A stretch of DNA of 64,000 nucleotides from Lichina pygmaea (taxonomy: Eukaryota; Ascomycota; Lichinomycetes; Lichinales; Lichinaceae), in contig OY730174.1 of the NCBI GenBank assembly GCA_963422465.1, forward strand, positions 2,375,914-2,439,913. Direction: 5' to 3'. Below are positions 10,485-22,152 of the stretch, piece after piece. The position numbers were made by a program, and so were the translations under genes. The stretch's first letter is position 1, and each line of letters begins with the position of its first letter. Under the pieces are notes generated by a model. It saw nothing but the letters and a program-made list of their open reading frames with translations, was not told the DNA's origin and did no database searches.

Positions 10485-12277
10485 CGTGGCGGCAGAAAAT
10501 AGTGACGGTAGAGGGGGGAAGGAATGATGATGACAAGGATGAGGCGAAGCGGCCGATCATCCAACAGACCGAGATGAGCAGAGTGCAGGCGGCTAGGTAG
10601 ATATATGCCAAGGATCGAAGTGGGGTATAACGAAGTGCGGTATACAGGCGTGACCCTGGAAGGGGCCAAGAGACGCCAGTGGTGACTGCAGGCCACGCGA
10701 TCAGGCTTCGACAACGGTGAATACAGGCGTGCAGAGATGGTACAGTGGGGGTGGCTGATGGGACCCGCAGGCCACCGGTTGCATTCACCGTAGTGAACGC
10801 GGAAGCTGTGGACACTAGAAAAGGGAAAAATGAGCGGAGAACGAGATGGAAAGAGGAAAGGAGAGACGATGGCAGAGGAGGTGGGCGGGGAGGGGTTCTT
10901 ATAGACGGTTTGAGAAGCCAGCGGAGGGAGAGAGGAAAAAAGGGGGGCATCAGCGGTGCAGGGAATGAGCTCACCTTCGTGGTCTCCGTCCCGGGAGCCA
11001 GGAAGTTGCTTATCAGCATCGTCCGAGAAAACCGGATGAGGCGGCGCCTCATCGTCTGCTAGGACAGCGAGTCCTGCAGAGCCCGATGGCCGTTGCTCGA
11101 CCCAGCCGAAATCCCCTCGGATCGAGGAAATCGCTGGGGATCGAGGTGGCGGCGAGAGAGGATCGGTGAGGCGAACAACAGAGGTGGAGCTGTTGAGGCG
11201 CGAACCCTCAGCGGCTGTTACATTGCCACTTTGGTGCGAGATAGTGCTCGGAGTAACGTGACAGGCAGCAAGCTGCCTGTCACTGGTGGAGTCATCGGTA
11301 CATGCTACTCCGGTGACTGCCCAGGGTGTAAAATCATTGATCAGGCCGGAGGATGCCGACCAGTGCTGATATTCACCCACCCTCCAGCCAGTAGAAGCTC
11401 TGATAGCTGGCTGTGGGAAGCCAGGTATAACAGGTGGGGCTGATGATAACTCGTGAACAGTGCTATAACAACAGCCATGCAGTACACGTGACCCAGGCAT
11501 ATGTGGGTATAATAGTGGAGATGAATCTCTTCTTGGTATGAAAGATGTCGCATCACTGTTCCAGGCCACTTGATCAGAATCTGGCGAGGAAGACTGGTGA
11601 CTGCCCAAGACAGAAGGATACTCCGCATGTGCTTTGGTGGTATGATAATCCATTAGGCTTAGTGAGCAGTCCAGTTCTGGAGTTCGAGGATGACCATACT
11701 GAGCTGACCGATACTCTTGATAACTTTCTCTAGAAGAAAGATTAGGCCGGATCGTCTGACATTCCTGAGCTGACTTTTGGTTGGGAGGAGGTGCAGGGGG
11801 TATAGTCGACAGCTCAAGGGCTTTTGCAGGTGGCAAATCAGATATCTCTCCCGCGTGGCGACGGCCAAAGAACACTTCCGGGTCGTCAAAGTTGGTGTTT
11901 GGAAGCAGACTATCATCCTTGGGAACCATGGAGCTGTTCGGGGCTGGTATGCCCAGTCGAGAAGCTGGCCGCTGGTCCGCTATGCAGTCCTCGATGGGGC
12001 TCCTGAGGGTAGACTTCATGTCTTCCTCGCCGGATGATCTGACTCTCCGAGGTCTGTGCCCAAGCCGAGTGTTGATCGACCACTTTCTTTTGCTACCATT
12101 CGTTGGCCCGCTGGGCATCAAGCCCACGGTTGTCCTGTATCCGCCTGTTTCCTCGATCTTGCGTTTGATTACTTGGTCCAGCCGAGAACGATTCTGAACC
12201 GACGTTGCTGATGTATGACTATCCATGTCTTGGCTTGTGGCGACTCGATAGCATTGCCAAGAGTGGCTGGTATCCAC
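10460..12277 (-). CDS. hypothetical Ser/Pro-rich protein (3' end uncertain)
   Basis: A 605-codon open frame starting MDTSHSWQCYRVATSQ. No domain is recognised. The first part (12277 to about 10975) has a believable composition: Ser, Pro, Thr and Asp rich, with basic patches such as GSKRKWSINTRLGHRPRRVR that could act as a nuclear signal, so probably disordered. From 10975 on the translation looks like non-coding pyrimidine-rich DNA, and a good splice donor (GAAG|GTGAGC) sits at 10974, so the true gene probably splices there or ends soon after. The open frame runs 25 bases into the start of the AlkB-like gene on the same strand. It could also be a distant upstream exon of that gene, but no acceptor directly precedes the AlkB-like ATG. 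Confidence 0.4.
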   Translation of the reverse strand: MDTSHSWQCYRVATSQDMDSHTSATSVQNRSRLDQVIKRKIEETGGYRTTVGLMPSGPTNGSKRKWSINTRLGHRPRRVRSSGEEDMKSTLRSPIEDCIADQRPASRLGIPAPNSSMVPKDDSLLPNTNFDDPEVFFGRRHAGEISDLPPAKALELSTIPPAPPPNQKSAQECQTIRPNLSSRESYQEYRSAQYGHPRTPELDCSLSLMDYHTTKAHAEYPSVLGSHQSSSPDSDQVAWNSDATSFIPRRDSSPLLYPHMPGSRVLHGCCYSTVHELSSAPPVIPGFPQPAIRASTGWRVGEYQHWSASSGLINDFTPWAVTGVACTDDSTSDRQLAACHVTPSTISHQSGNVTAAEGSRLNSSTSVVRLTDPLSPPPRSPAISSIRGDFGWVEQRPSGSAGLAVLADDEAPPHPVFSDDADKQLPGSRDGDHEGELIPCTADAPLFSSLPPLASQTVYKNPSPPTSSAIVSPFLFPSRSPLIFPFSSVHSFRVHYGECNRWPAGPISHPHCTISARLYSPLSKPDRVACSHHWRLLAPSRVTPVYRTSLYPTSILGIYLPSRLHSAHLGLLDDRPLRLILVIIIPSPLYRHYFLPPRWTALTLS

Positions 12278-13907
12278 AACGCTGGATCGGATTTACTCTC
12301 CCAGGTCTTGCTATCCCCAGACTCCAGCGAAGTCCCACTCTCAGGCTCTGTGGCCCACTCTGATCTTCTCTATATTTGCAGGATCATGGCAGGACTTTTC
12401 TCGTCAAGTTCTGAGCCACGCCCTTGTGCGATATATATCTTATGTTGACATCCTTCTCTCTGCAGGCGCCTAACGGTGGATGCAAGAGAAGCAGAAGTCT
12501 CAACTGTGAGTCGAGCGTCAGTTTCAGCACCGAGTTCCTAGCCTCCGGCTAAGCACGAGGGCGTGGGACTTACGGCATGGACGGGGAGGCCGAGGGGAGG
12601 CCCCCGCCATAGCCCGTACCCGAGCCAGCATGACGCCAGCGGGGTACGGTGCTATTGGTGCGCTTTAAGCAGTCTGCTGCCAGTCCTGCTGTGCCGGGTC
12701 AAGTGGAGGCACGTGGTGCGCGGGAAACTGTCAGCGGTCATGGCCGAATCTAGCTGCCGGTGGGGTTGATCCTTGACGAATCCGGTTGTGGGACAAGTGT
12801 CATCACGGTCAGGGGTGGTGGAAGAAACACGCTTATAAAGAGGCCAGAGCAGACGCCGAGACAACTGCGTAGTCCCAGTGAATCGAGCAAATTTCCACTT
12901 CTGTCTGGTCAAGGTCGCCGTGACGATGGAAACAGGTACACACTTATGTTACAGGAGCATGCACTTGGTTACAGTTCCAAATATCATAGGAAAGATGTCA
13001 TCATATCCTCATCAGCCGACACTGTTTCGGTGCTGGAATGCAGGTTAAGGAGGTAGGTTGTGCTGTCTTATCATTTCTGATTCTATCCATGTGGTATTGA
13101 CTGACCGTCGTGAGTGATGACCAATGTTCCCCGGGTGTCGAGAAGGAAGATGGGGACTCCAGTCCTACCACTGGATGCGAGAGAGACCGCTATATAGTTA
13201 GGTGCTCATGGACACCATTGGATGCCTGTTCTCTTTTGAGATTCCAGAACATGAAGACCACGACCTCCTGCTAGAAACTAGTTGGCTACTGAATCGGGAG
13301 ATGGTCCAGCAGGTTCATCGGGTAGCCATCAACACAGTAACTTCGTACTGTACGTACGTACCGGTACGGTATGATTTGTACTCTATGTTGCTCCAAGCTA
13401 CGTATGTACGTATGTACTGTTTAATCACCTAACACCTAGCAAGGACTGTTGACTATTAGACTGACCTATACCGGTATGTCTGTCATATAAAGTATGGCAA
13501 GCATTCAACTCGGAAGGGCTTGGATGCAGTCATCAAACTGCTGAACTTCATGTCACGGGATCAAGCACTTCTAGTCAGAAGTACTGTACGGAGTACGTAT
13601 GTGCTGTACTTCGTACGGAACGTACGTACGGAAGTACGTACAGTACTTCCGTACCGCATGTATTACCTTTATACCTATACATCGGTATTGAGGACTCGGG
13701 GGTAGAAGAAGTGCGCCGAAAGCGATGGAGAACTCCGTCTTGACCTGTTTGATTGTTGCTGTCATCTCATTCCTGGGAGTGTGTATCTCAGTTCAACACT
13801 TTTGAGTATCACCGCCCGCTTTCTGCTTTATACCAGCCGTCAATTACCGGTACCGGTACCCCACTCTTCAAAAGTCGAGACTCGCGCGGCTCCCAGTCAC
13901 TGCCAGT
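12278..13907. other. intergenic with GTAC-rich palindromic patches
   Basis: About 1.6 kb between the Ser/Pro-rich ORF and the Sqt1-like gene, which diverge from here. No gene seen. Two patches (about 13340-13430 and 13575-13660) are dense in TACGTAC, GTACGG and CCGTAC words, including the perfect hairpin listed separately. Confidence 0.6.
13626..13654. repeat. perfect 12-bp inverted repeat (GTACGGAAGTAC)
   Basis: GTACGGAAGTAC at 13626-13637 is followed after five bases by its exact reverse complement GTACTTCCGTAC at 13643-13654. It lies about 250 bases upstream of the Sqt1-like start. The same 12-mer recurs at other intergenic sites in the window. Confidence 0.9.
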
Positions 13908-15609
13908 ATGTCCAAGAGTCACAATCTGGACGCCGATGCATCTCCCAAAGCCCCAGCTCAGTCGGATGTGCCCATGGAATCGAATCAGTCTGACGACGAA
14001 CACAATGGACTTTACGCCGATGAAGCTGACGAGGAGGTCCCTGACGATGCAGACGTGCCCATGGTATCGGATGAGTCCGGCGACGACGACAATCTAACCG
14101 AAGAGGCCATCCATCTGGAGAATGGCAGCGTTGCTGTCTTTGGCGCCCACAAGGACAGCATATACTGCATTGCGCGGCACCCAACCCGGCCGGAGTTGGT
14201 GGTCACTGGTGGAGGAGATGAGGTCGCGTACGTGTTCGATAGCATCCTACCGGATCAGTCAGTCGTTTCCACCTTCTCTGAGGCAAGACCCGCCGCTCGG
14301 CAAAGAAAGAGCTTGCAAAGCCTGGCTTGTCTCCGTGGCCATAATGATTCCGTCAATGCGGCGACCTTTACTCTCCCTCAAGGCAATCATGTGGTGACCG
14401 CGGGCCTCGACGGCAAGCTATGCGTGTTCCGTGATGTTTCCCATGACCGAGCTGGCCGGGCTTGGGATTTTGCGGTAGGAGCGCATGAGGTTCAAGAGAT
14501 TGGCTGGCTAGCTGCCTGTCCGCATCCTCGACACCCGAATACCATCGCGTTCGGCGCCAGCGACGGCTCCGTCTGGGTGTATACGATCAACTCAGACGGG
14601 GAGAGTGGCCAATCGGAACTGGAGATCGTGCAGGTTTACTATTTGCACACTGAGAGCTCAACGGCTGGTGCGTGGACGGCTGATGGCAAGCTGCTGGTCA
14701 CTGTTTCCGAGGACGGGAGCTTGTACGTTCAAGACGTCTTCGGTGAGGCAGCGTCGTCCACGGTCGGACAGGCCTTGATTGGACTTACGGCGGAGGATCA
14801 ACGATTCGCCGTCGAAGGAGGGTTCTACAGTATTGCCATCCCACCGAGCAGCACATTTGTCGCCGTCGGAGGCGCAGGAGGCCATATCCGCGTCGTGTCC
14901 CTCCCTCTTTCCCAAGCAGGCGACGATGGAGGCGCGGGCTCGAGCAGGCGCCAGACTGGTCAGATAATCGCATCGATCCAGGTACAAACGGATAGCATCG
15001 AGACGCTTTCTTTCAGCAACCTCATGTCATCTTCGGCGCCGGCTTCCTCGTTGTTGGCGGCAGGATCTGTCGATGGATCCATCGCCATCTTCGATCCATT
15101 ACATCAATTCTCACTCCGTCGACACGTCCAGAACGCCCACAGCGGGCTTGCCGTCGTCAAGCTCGAGTTCGTCAAGACATCCTTGCGGGGATCCGGTCTG
15201 GCTGGCAATCCGTTCCTCCTGACGAGTGCTGGTATGGACGGTGTCATCAGACAATGGGATATCCGCGGAGGCGGCGCCCATCTCCCTTCCACCTCGGCAG
15301 CAGCAGGAGCCCGCAGCCCGTCCTCTCAAGGTCTGTTATGTGAACTCAGAGGCCACCGCGGAGGCGGCGAAGGAGGAGGTATTCTAGACTTTACCCAAAA
15401 CCAGGATGGCAGCATGATTGCTACAGCCGGCGACGAGTAAGTTTTTTTGCTCGAATTCCCTAGCTCTCCTGTAGCTTCGGTCAACTACCTCGCCTGGTCT
15501 CCATTGCTACAGCAATATGCATCACACAACGATCCAAGAGAAGTCTACTAATTTCTGTTGGTTTAGCCATGTATCACTGATCTTCAACACACGTGTCGCA
15601 CCATCTTGA
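13908..15609 (+). CDS. SQT1: Sqt1/AAMP-type WD40 ribosome-assembly protein
   Basis: Two exons, 13908-15436 and 15567-15609, give 523 residues. The second exon adds only DHVSLIFNTRVAPS; it is needed to complete the last WD blade, and the donor GAGTAAGT and acceptor GTTTAG are good. An acidic N-terminus (about residues 20-65, rich in Asp and Glu) precedes a series of WD40 blades beginning VFGAHKDSIYCIARHP and including LRGHNDSVNAATF, VAVGGAGGHIRVVSL and LTSAGMDGVIRQWD. Acidic tail plus propeller is the layout of yeast Sqt1 and animal AAMP. Sqt1 is a dedicated chaperone that captures ribosomal protein uL16 (Rpl10) as it is made and delivers it to the 60S particle. Function is inferred from family; a different WD40 protein remains possible but the layout fits well. 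Confidence 0.87.
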
Positions 15610-17185
15610 ATGGCAGGTTTCCTCCCTCAAGGATCTTCTGCCAAGCGTTGATCTTGATGAATGCATGATGCCAGACACTCGAGCCGTACTTTAAACTCCG
15701 TGGCCAACACATGTCACGAATACTAGATATACACCTTCTGTAGGAACAACCCGTTTCAGTTTCATACCACGAGACAGGCGTTATGCTACTGAGAACATAT
15801 GAAGCCAGCACAGCGTGCCCAAGTACACACGTAGATCAGGCTTCAGAACCGGTATTCAAGCAGCATCGGCGTGTCTCGGCAGACTACTCTTTCAACGCGA
15901 CCTGAGCCGTTGCCCCGGCTCAGGCGTCCTTTCTTCGAACGTACGCTCTGCCCATTAGCTACGGTATACGTCACAGTATCGCTCGAGACAATGATATTTT
16001 CATACAGATGAGGACTCACCACGTTAAATTCACCAATGTCAGAAGAAAGAGATGCGTACGACTCTCGAGAACATTAGAAATCTCTTCCGCCGTTTCGTAC
16101 TTTTGGAGGCATAAGGGTACAGTAAACTGTGGGTCGAACAGTACAAAGTAGAAGGGAGTTCGACTCTTACGTTGATTATATATTCAACACTCCTCAACTT
16201 CTATTACATGCGACCACACCTTATAGAGAACTGGGCATCCCGTCCGATCTGCCATACATAAGCTACAATGGGGCGGATTAGTAGTTGGGTCGGTGACGAC
16301 CAGCGAATACCCGCTGTTGCATGTACCTCACCCAGTCTGTTTGTCTTGTCACAATCTGATGTTGCTCCTTTTTTTCGTTCCTGTCTCTATTGAAGGACTG
16401 GAAAAGGCGAAGTATGAATCTAAGACTGGAATGTCGACGACGCAGAGGATCTCTGCAGTAGGGCCACCAATACGCAGCTGAGAGCAAGCATGATCACTTC
16501 TGACACGGGGTACGTTACGTACGAAGAAGCGAGCTGCGAGGGTGGTCGAAATCTACGAGTACTGCTAGCCCGAGCTAGGCCCCGGAGTTAGTCAGCTACA
16601 TAGCCAGGCCATATACTCGTAGGCCTCGAATCCTTCGGGGGCTTCAACGAACAGCTTTCTCCCCCTCGGCATTCAGGCAGTCGCCTTGTAACCGTGCCAT
16701 CTACATTACGACGGCGTTAGAGTACTATGGCAGAGGGACGACTGTCTCAAACGATCACTGCATGACAGACGGGTTTTCAGCTACAGCAGAGCGCTACTAT
16801 GACCTCCAAGAAAGCGCAGAAACCGAAAGAAACATGATTTTCGAGAATGATGAAAGACGCAGAGAGAGAAGAGAAGCTACCCTCCGCTCTAAAAGAAACA
16901 AGTCTTCACATTATGCAACAAAAAATCATCATCATTCGTCAAGAACCTATATGAACTGCAGAGCCAGCTCAAGTGAAGTCCTGCGCAACTCTATTCTACC
17001 CATTCCTCAACGCCACAGCGCCAAAGGATCCAGTACGCGCCTCTTGTCCAACTCATTCGACAGACGTCTCTACCACACCAACGAGCGAAGCGAAACAGGA
17101 ATCAAATATATCACCAAGAAAGCAGTACCTAAGAAAATCAAGCAAGGGAATCGGGCTATAACTCTATGTTCACCACCATCTCCAT
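15610..17185. other. intergenic
   Basis: About 1.6 kb after the Sqt1-like gene. The longest frame (16762-17202, plus) is Arg/Ser/Asn rich without recognisable features and is not called. A short ACGTTACGTACGAAG word is present at about 16511. Nothing else seen. Confidence 0.5.
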
Positions 17186-17644
17186 CTATCCTTCTAAGGT
17201 GATTCCCCCATGGTGGCTGCTGTTGGAATGAGGGTGGTCGCCAGATGGTGGGTTACTGCCTATTTCAACCATACTTATGGTTAGTGACGGCGGCTTTTTG
17301 GGGATCATCGGGGTAGCAGTTGAAGGGGGACTGGCGAAGACGTACCGATGATGGCTCTCAGCTAAACCATTGTTCGGATGTTGCCAAGTGGCGTCGACGG
17401 CGGGATCGTAACGATGGTCGCAAGTCGGGCAGGCAGGCGTGAGACGGAGGAGCCACGGTCCCCCATCGTCGACGCTGCACATCCAGTATACGTCCTGGCC
17501 GTTTTGATTGAGAGCGGAGCAAAACACGTGCGACGCGGAGTCATTGGCGAGGGGCCTGTTTTTACAGCATGTGAGACAGGTTCGACCATTGCCTGTCTAC
17601 CGTGGGATCGAACGTTCGAAAAAACAGCACCACACTCACATCAT
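17186..17644 (-). CDS. small putative zinc-motif protein
   Basis: Tentative. Exons 17644-17640 (ATGAT) and 17555-17186 join in frame across an 84-base intron with GTGAGT donor and CAG acceptor, giving 124 residues. The middle holds VYWMCSVDDGGPW, then about ten residues later ACPTCDHRYD: a W-x-C, GGP, C-x2-C-x-H arrangement resembling the small zinc-binding proteins common in ascomycetes, but with only one clear Cys in the first knuckle. The rest is polar. The frame upstream of 17644 stays open to 17839, so the start could lie earlier. It may also be a decayed gene or chance. No neighbour helps. Confidence 0.33.
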
Positions 17645-17839
17645 GTCAGATGGTGGTGTCCGAAACGTTCTTGACTTGGTGAAGGTGCATACACAGGAGT
17701 TTCTTCGTCGACTCGCGTGCCAATTTCTGATGATAGACAACGGAGGAGAAACTGCATTATATAGCTCGTTCGGAGGCATGGGGAGACATGGGGCGCGAGT
17801 AAGGAAGCTAGCGGCCAGCGAAGAGTAATGAGGACACAA

Positions 17840-19358
17840 GGAAGACAGCAGGGCTTGGCCGAAGAGACGATGGCGAATTGGGCACCAATTGCGAGTAATG
17901 CTCGGCCTCCTGCTAGCTTAGAGAAGTCCGTCCAAACTAGTTCCTAGCTCTGCCAACTCACGATATCCAGCGATACCGCCTCAATAAGAGGCGCCGTGAT
18001 TTGGATCGATGGCAGTGCCTCCCATGGCCATTCCTGAGAATCTTCACCGACAAAATATCGTTCAAGAAACTGAGCTATCTTATTCCCAGCCTCAAACGAC
18101 CAGGGCGAATAACACGTTGAACTCTTATCAAAAAACACTTTGCATGCGACGTTCCTCGTATCAAGCTCCGGAGCATTAACTTTCTCTTTGGCATCCGGCA
18201 AGGCCACGTCCCGGCGGTCAATGCCATTCTGCTTCCAGAATGTTGTTGGAAGGTCCGAAGATCAGGGACGTTGCACGAATCTGGGTCTCTTCGCCTCGGC
18301 TTCTGTTGCTTGATGCACCCAGGTAGAAAGAGGTACCGACAAAGAGCGACATCAAGCCTGAGCCTCCAAAGGAGGCTCTTCGGGATGTAGATGCCGCCCG
18401 CCTTTCCGACACCGAGAGACTGCCATGCAACGTCGTACAATGCAGATGGGACAATCGGGGGGTGGAATGGCCCTGCATCACCCACGGGTCCCTGAAAGGC
18501 GGTGTGAAATAAGAGGGTAGCGGATAGCCCATGAACCAATATAGACTGCATTAACGAGTTGCGGACCTTGCATAGGAGTCTTCATTGGAAGGGCTGGAGC
18601 TAACATCAAGGATGCACGAAACCAATGACCCACGGATACTTTCGGACAGGGGACCCTCTCCAGATCTGACGATGCTCTTCACGGCATAGCCATTGAGAAA
18701 GCTCATGTCGTTCTTGTCATACGCATGGGTATAAGCCTCATGCTATAGTAGAAGAGTGTAAAGCCACCCTCTTGTGATAGCATCCACGCCTCACACAGGA
18801 GGCTATAACATCTTGATCGCTTGATGGACTATGGAGGACTGACAAGTGTTATGACTCAAGCCCGAGGCCTTGAGAGTTGCACAGCCATCCAAGACCAAGC
18901 TTCGGCATCGACGTTGCCAGGTAACCTGCCTCGCAAGTGAAGCCATGGGCATTAGCATTACGGTGATGAGCACAAGGTAGAACAGCAGGGGGCGAACAAC
19001 GTAGCCTCAGAGATTTGGTGGGCTGAGCAGTGCCGTATGATTGCGTACGTGGGGCCAGAAGGCGGCATCGCCCAGAGCATGCCTCTTGAGACCCAGCAGG
19101 GCGAAGAAAACTGGGCTCAAAGTAAGCCATCGTCACTGGTCATTGATTAGTTGCCTTGCCAATGCCTCATTAGACTCGTTGCCATATGATGTCATATGTG
19201 TACTGTACCGTACCGTAGGAGGGTTCTCGACGTGCATTTACGCGTGATGACAAGCTCAGTCACGTGAAATGGAGCTGGTTGTCGATCTCACTGCAAGCAG
19301 CTGACGAGGCCTTGGAGCCGTACGAGGTCCTGAGAATTATCTTCCACTGCAGTCAGGT
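17840..19358. other. intergenic, Pfa5 promoter side
   Basis: About 1.5 kb. On the minus strand 17944-18220 contains an open stretch with protein-like composition (KVFFDKSSTCYSPW, FLERYFVGEDSQEWPW) that lacks an ATG and meets a stop upstream; it might be a gene relic. A CACGTG box (19261-19266) lies about 95 bases before the Pfa5 start, and a CTGTACCGTACCGTAGG word lies near 19202. Confidence 0.45.
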
Positions 19359-20989
19359 ATGCCTATCTGCAGCGAGCAGCGCATGAACGTATGGGTTGCG
19401 CGGTTCATTCCTTTGATGCTTGCCGGCGTTGTTGCTTATTCTCTCTATGTGGTGGTGGTACTTCTCTGTGGTAAGTCCATGGAAGCACGATTCAGTCGAT
19501 GGAGTTGAGCAGCGCTGACCTCACTATGACAGTAAACCATCTGCTTAATCCACCAGAGACCTCAGGATACACGACTCGTAATGGACCAGCCATCATAATT
19601 CTTGTCCTATATTTCGCTTTGCTGTTTCCGATGACCATCTCTTATGGCCGACTACTGTATACAATCGTTGCCAACCCAGGTTTTGTCCCGAGAGGTCCAG
19701 TGTGGTATGAACAAGAGGAGAGAGCTCGTTTAGGCCAGACACCACAGCGCAGGCGTTATGCGTCAGCCTACTCGGACTCAGAGAAGGCGTACGGCAAGGC
19801 TTCGGCTCCGTCGAAGCTCGAGCACTACAAAAGCAAAGACGCAACGCCTGATCTGACCGCATTCTACAATAAAGAGGTCTACAGTTGCAAAGATGATGGA
19901 AGACCGCCTTGGTGCAGTCATTGCATGCAGTGGAAGCCGGAACGGGTGCACCACTCCGCCCAAGTCGGTAGATGTGTCTTCAAGTTTGATCATTTTTGTC
20001 CCTGGTACGTCCGTAACTGGCAAGCCTCGAACTCTGTCCCACGCATTAACAACTTATCTGCTTGATGAGACGATGCTTCGCCGATCGTTACTGGTATATG
20101 CGTCGGTAGCAGCTCGCATGCTAACACCGCTGGCAGGGTCGGTGGAATCATCGGGGAGACGACGTTCAAGTTCTTCACCCAGTTTCTCTTCTATGCCTCG
20201 GTTTTTTGCGCATTCCTTTTGATCGTGTTGGCCATTTTTATCGCAGAGGGTCGTCAAAAGGTATGCTCATCTGTGCATTACGTATCACACTTTCTCCTAA
20301 CTTCATCCTACCGTCGCAGAGAGATTGTGATAGGAAGCTGACGTGTAGGTTGAGCAGGGGGACGACTTGAATGTGCCGTGGGTCGTTGTTCTTGCTCTGT
20401 AAGAACGGCGTCAAGCCTTTTGGATCTGCCAGGTCGCTTACAAACGCGTAGGGCGGCTTTCTTCCTCTTTTTCGGCGGGGGTATGGCTATTAGTTCGATC
20501 TACTTCGTTCTCAAAAACTTGACGACTATCGAGAACCTTGCGAGAAAAGTGGCGATATGGAACTTTGCAGTGCGCTTGCCGGCCTCTGCCCAGGGGTTCC
20601 CTCCGAGGCCCGATCATTCGGGCTCTCTGGATGCGCCGCCAGTAGGGATTGCCAACGAAAGTCAAAGCGATCTGGAGCATGGTCGGTCCAGCCTTGCACC
20701 AATAAACCCGGCGGATCCTCCTCCGATTGCTGTTTTGCAAACAGAGAGGGGGGAAAATCCGTGGGACTTGGGAACGTGGGAGAATTGGAGATCAATCATG
20801 GGCAGCAGGGTCATCGACTGGGTTTTGCCGGTTCGATATTCTCCTACCTGTGACCATGATGGGACAGAGTGTGCGTATCCCCTGGGCCCCGTGGTGCGCA
20901 GGTTACGGCAACGGCATGGACTGCTCCCCCACACGCCAATCGCGACCAGCACCAATCGCGATCGGCTCTCTGAGAAGGCTCCAGAATGA
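19359..20989 (+). CDS. PFA5: Pfa5-type DHHC-family palmitoyltransferase (DHFC variant)
   Basis: Five exons join in frame (19359-19470, 19533-20004, 20137-20260, 20349-20398, 20452-20989), 431 residues. The start MPICSEQRMNVW was chosen as the first in-frame ATG before a membrane segment (FIPLMLAGVVAYSLYVVVVL). A second span (AIIILVLYFALLFPMTISYG), the Cys-rich domain (CKDDGRPPWCSHCMQWKPER, VHHSAQVGRCVFKFDHFCPW), WVGGIIGETTFKFF and two further spans (FLFYASVFCAFLLIVLAIF and VPWVVVLALAAFFLFFGGG) give the four-span topology of protein S-acyltransferases. The family normally has DHHC; here it reads DHFC, keeping the acylated Cys. I recall the same substitution in Pfa5 proteins of other filamentous ascomycetes, so it is probably lineage-typical. 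The enzyme would palmitoylate membrane-associated proteins at an internal membrane. The tail after the last span is Pro-rich. Confidence 0.9.
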
Positions 20990-22152
20990 TACTCGCTGCA
21001 GATTGGTATTTGAATCTAGCGGCACCTACCCTTTTCTGCATTGCTTGGTGTAATGTACGGTTGAAGGAGAGATGGTCGAGGCTGATTCTGTCGTTGAGTG
21101 AGTCATCTATCCAGTGAGTTCATCCCAAGTCCGGTCTTTGGTGTAAGCATTGTCCTGATGTAGTCAGCTACGTGCAGCACGCCGCTCTGTAACCTCCCTC
21201 TGAGTCAAGACGTTCTTTGAGATGGAGCATGGTCGTGATCAGATGCACAACTCCAGATCCATATGCCTTCTGTCACCAGCCAGTTTGCGATCACGGAACC
21301 GAGGCTATGGACGCTGACACTGGTATGGGCTGTGGCATCGGATACCCGATCTTCGTCTTCGCAAGCCTCCTACAGGATTTGGAAGTTTTATAATGGGTCT
21401 ACGGTTTGGCTGAGGAGGTCGACTACTCCGCGGAGGCCGGTAATCGATACCTGGTCAAACGATGGGACTTGGGTGCTTGTGTAAAGCCTTGGAGACATAC
21501 GTCTCCGACTATGCGTACTAGAGTCATCGAAGGATCGAACCATATTCAATAGGGAGACCTAGGCGTAATCGGCCCAAGCCTTTAGCGAAAGAACGCCTAC
21601 ACACCGATGCTTAAGGTAGCATCCGCTAGCCCACTTGCAGTGTACCGCAAACCCCCGGCCGCCACTAGCAAGCAGCGGAAATCCATGAACTCTGGAAGCT
21701 ATTTTACGCGCTTGACGCGATGCGACGAAAGGATCTACCTCGTGATCACTCGAAAAAGATGGCGACAAAGTAATGCTGTCTTCCCCGTGCTTATTTTGCC
21801 AGATAGCAGCTCCATATGAAGGAGATCTGCAGCTACTGAAAGCGGCGACAATGATGGCTGTGGGACAACTGTAAAGCTACAGTAAGTACGTACGTACGAG
21901 GGGATTTGAACGCAGTCACGGTAATGTCTCTGATGGTTGGCTGATAGCTGTACTGGTAGTCTTGCAGCAGACTACACCAGCAGAATCATCCATGAATCTT
22001 GCTATATCTTCTTACCCTCTTAGCAAACCACGCGACTTAATTAGCAGTTATGGACAGGTAGCGGGTGCGGTCCACTCATACGGCAGAGAGCACGCCCTCC
22101 TCGTTCTTCTCCTCCCGCTGCGGCTCGCAGGAGTGCGCGTCATCCAGCAACC
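20990..22152. other. intergenic
   Basis: About 1.16 kb between the Pfa5 stop and the polymerase eta start. Contains an AGTACGTACGTACGAGG word near 21883. No gene or structured RNA recognised. Confidence 0.5.
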
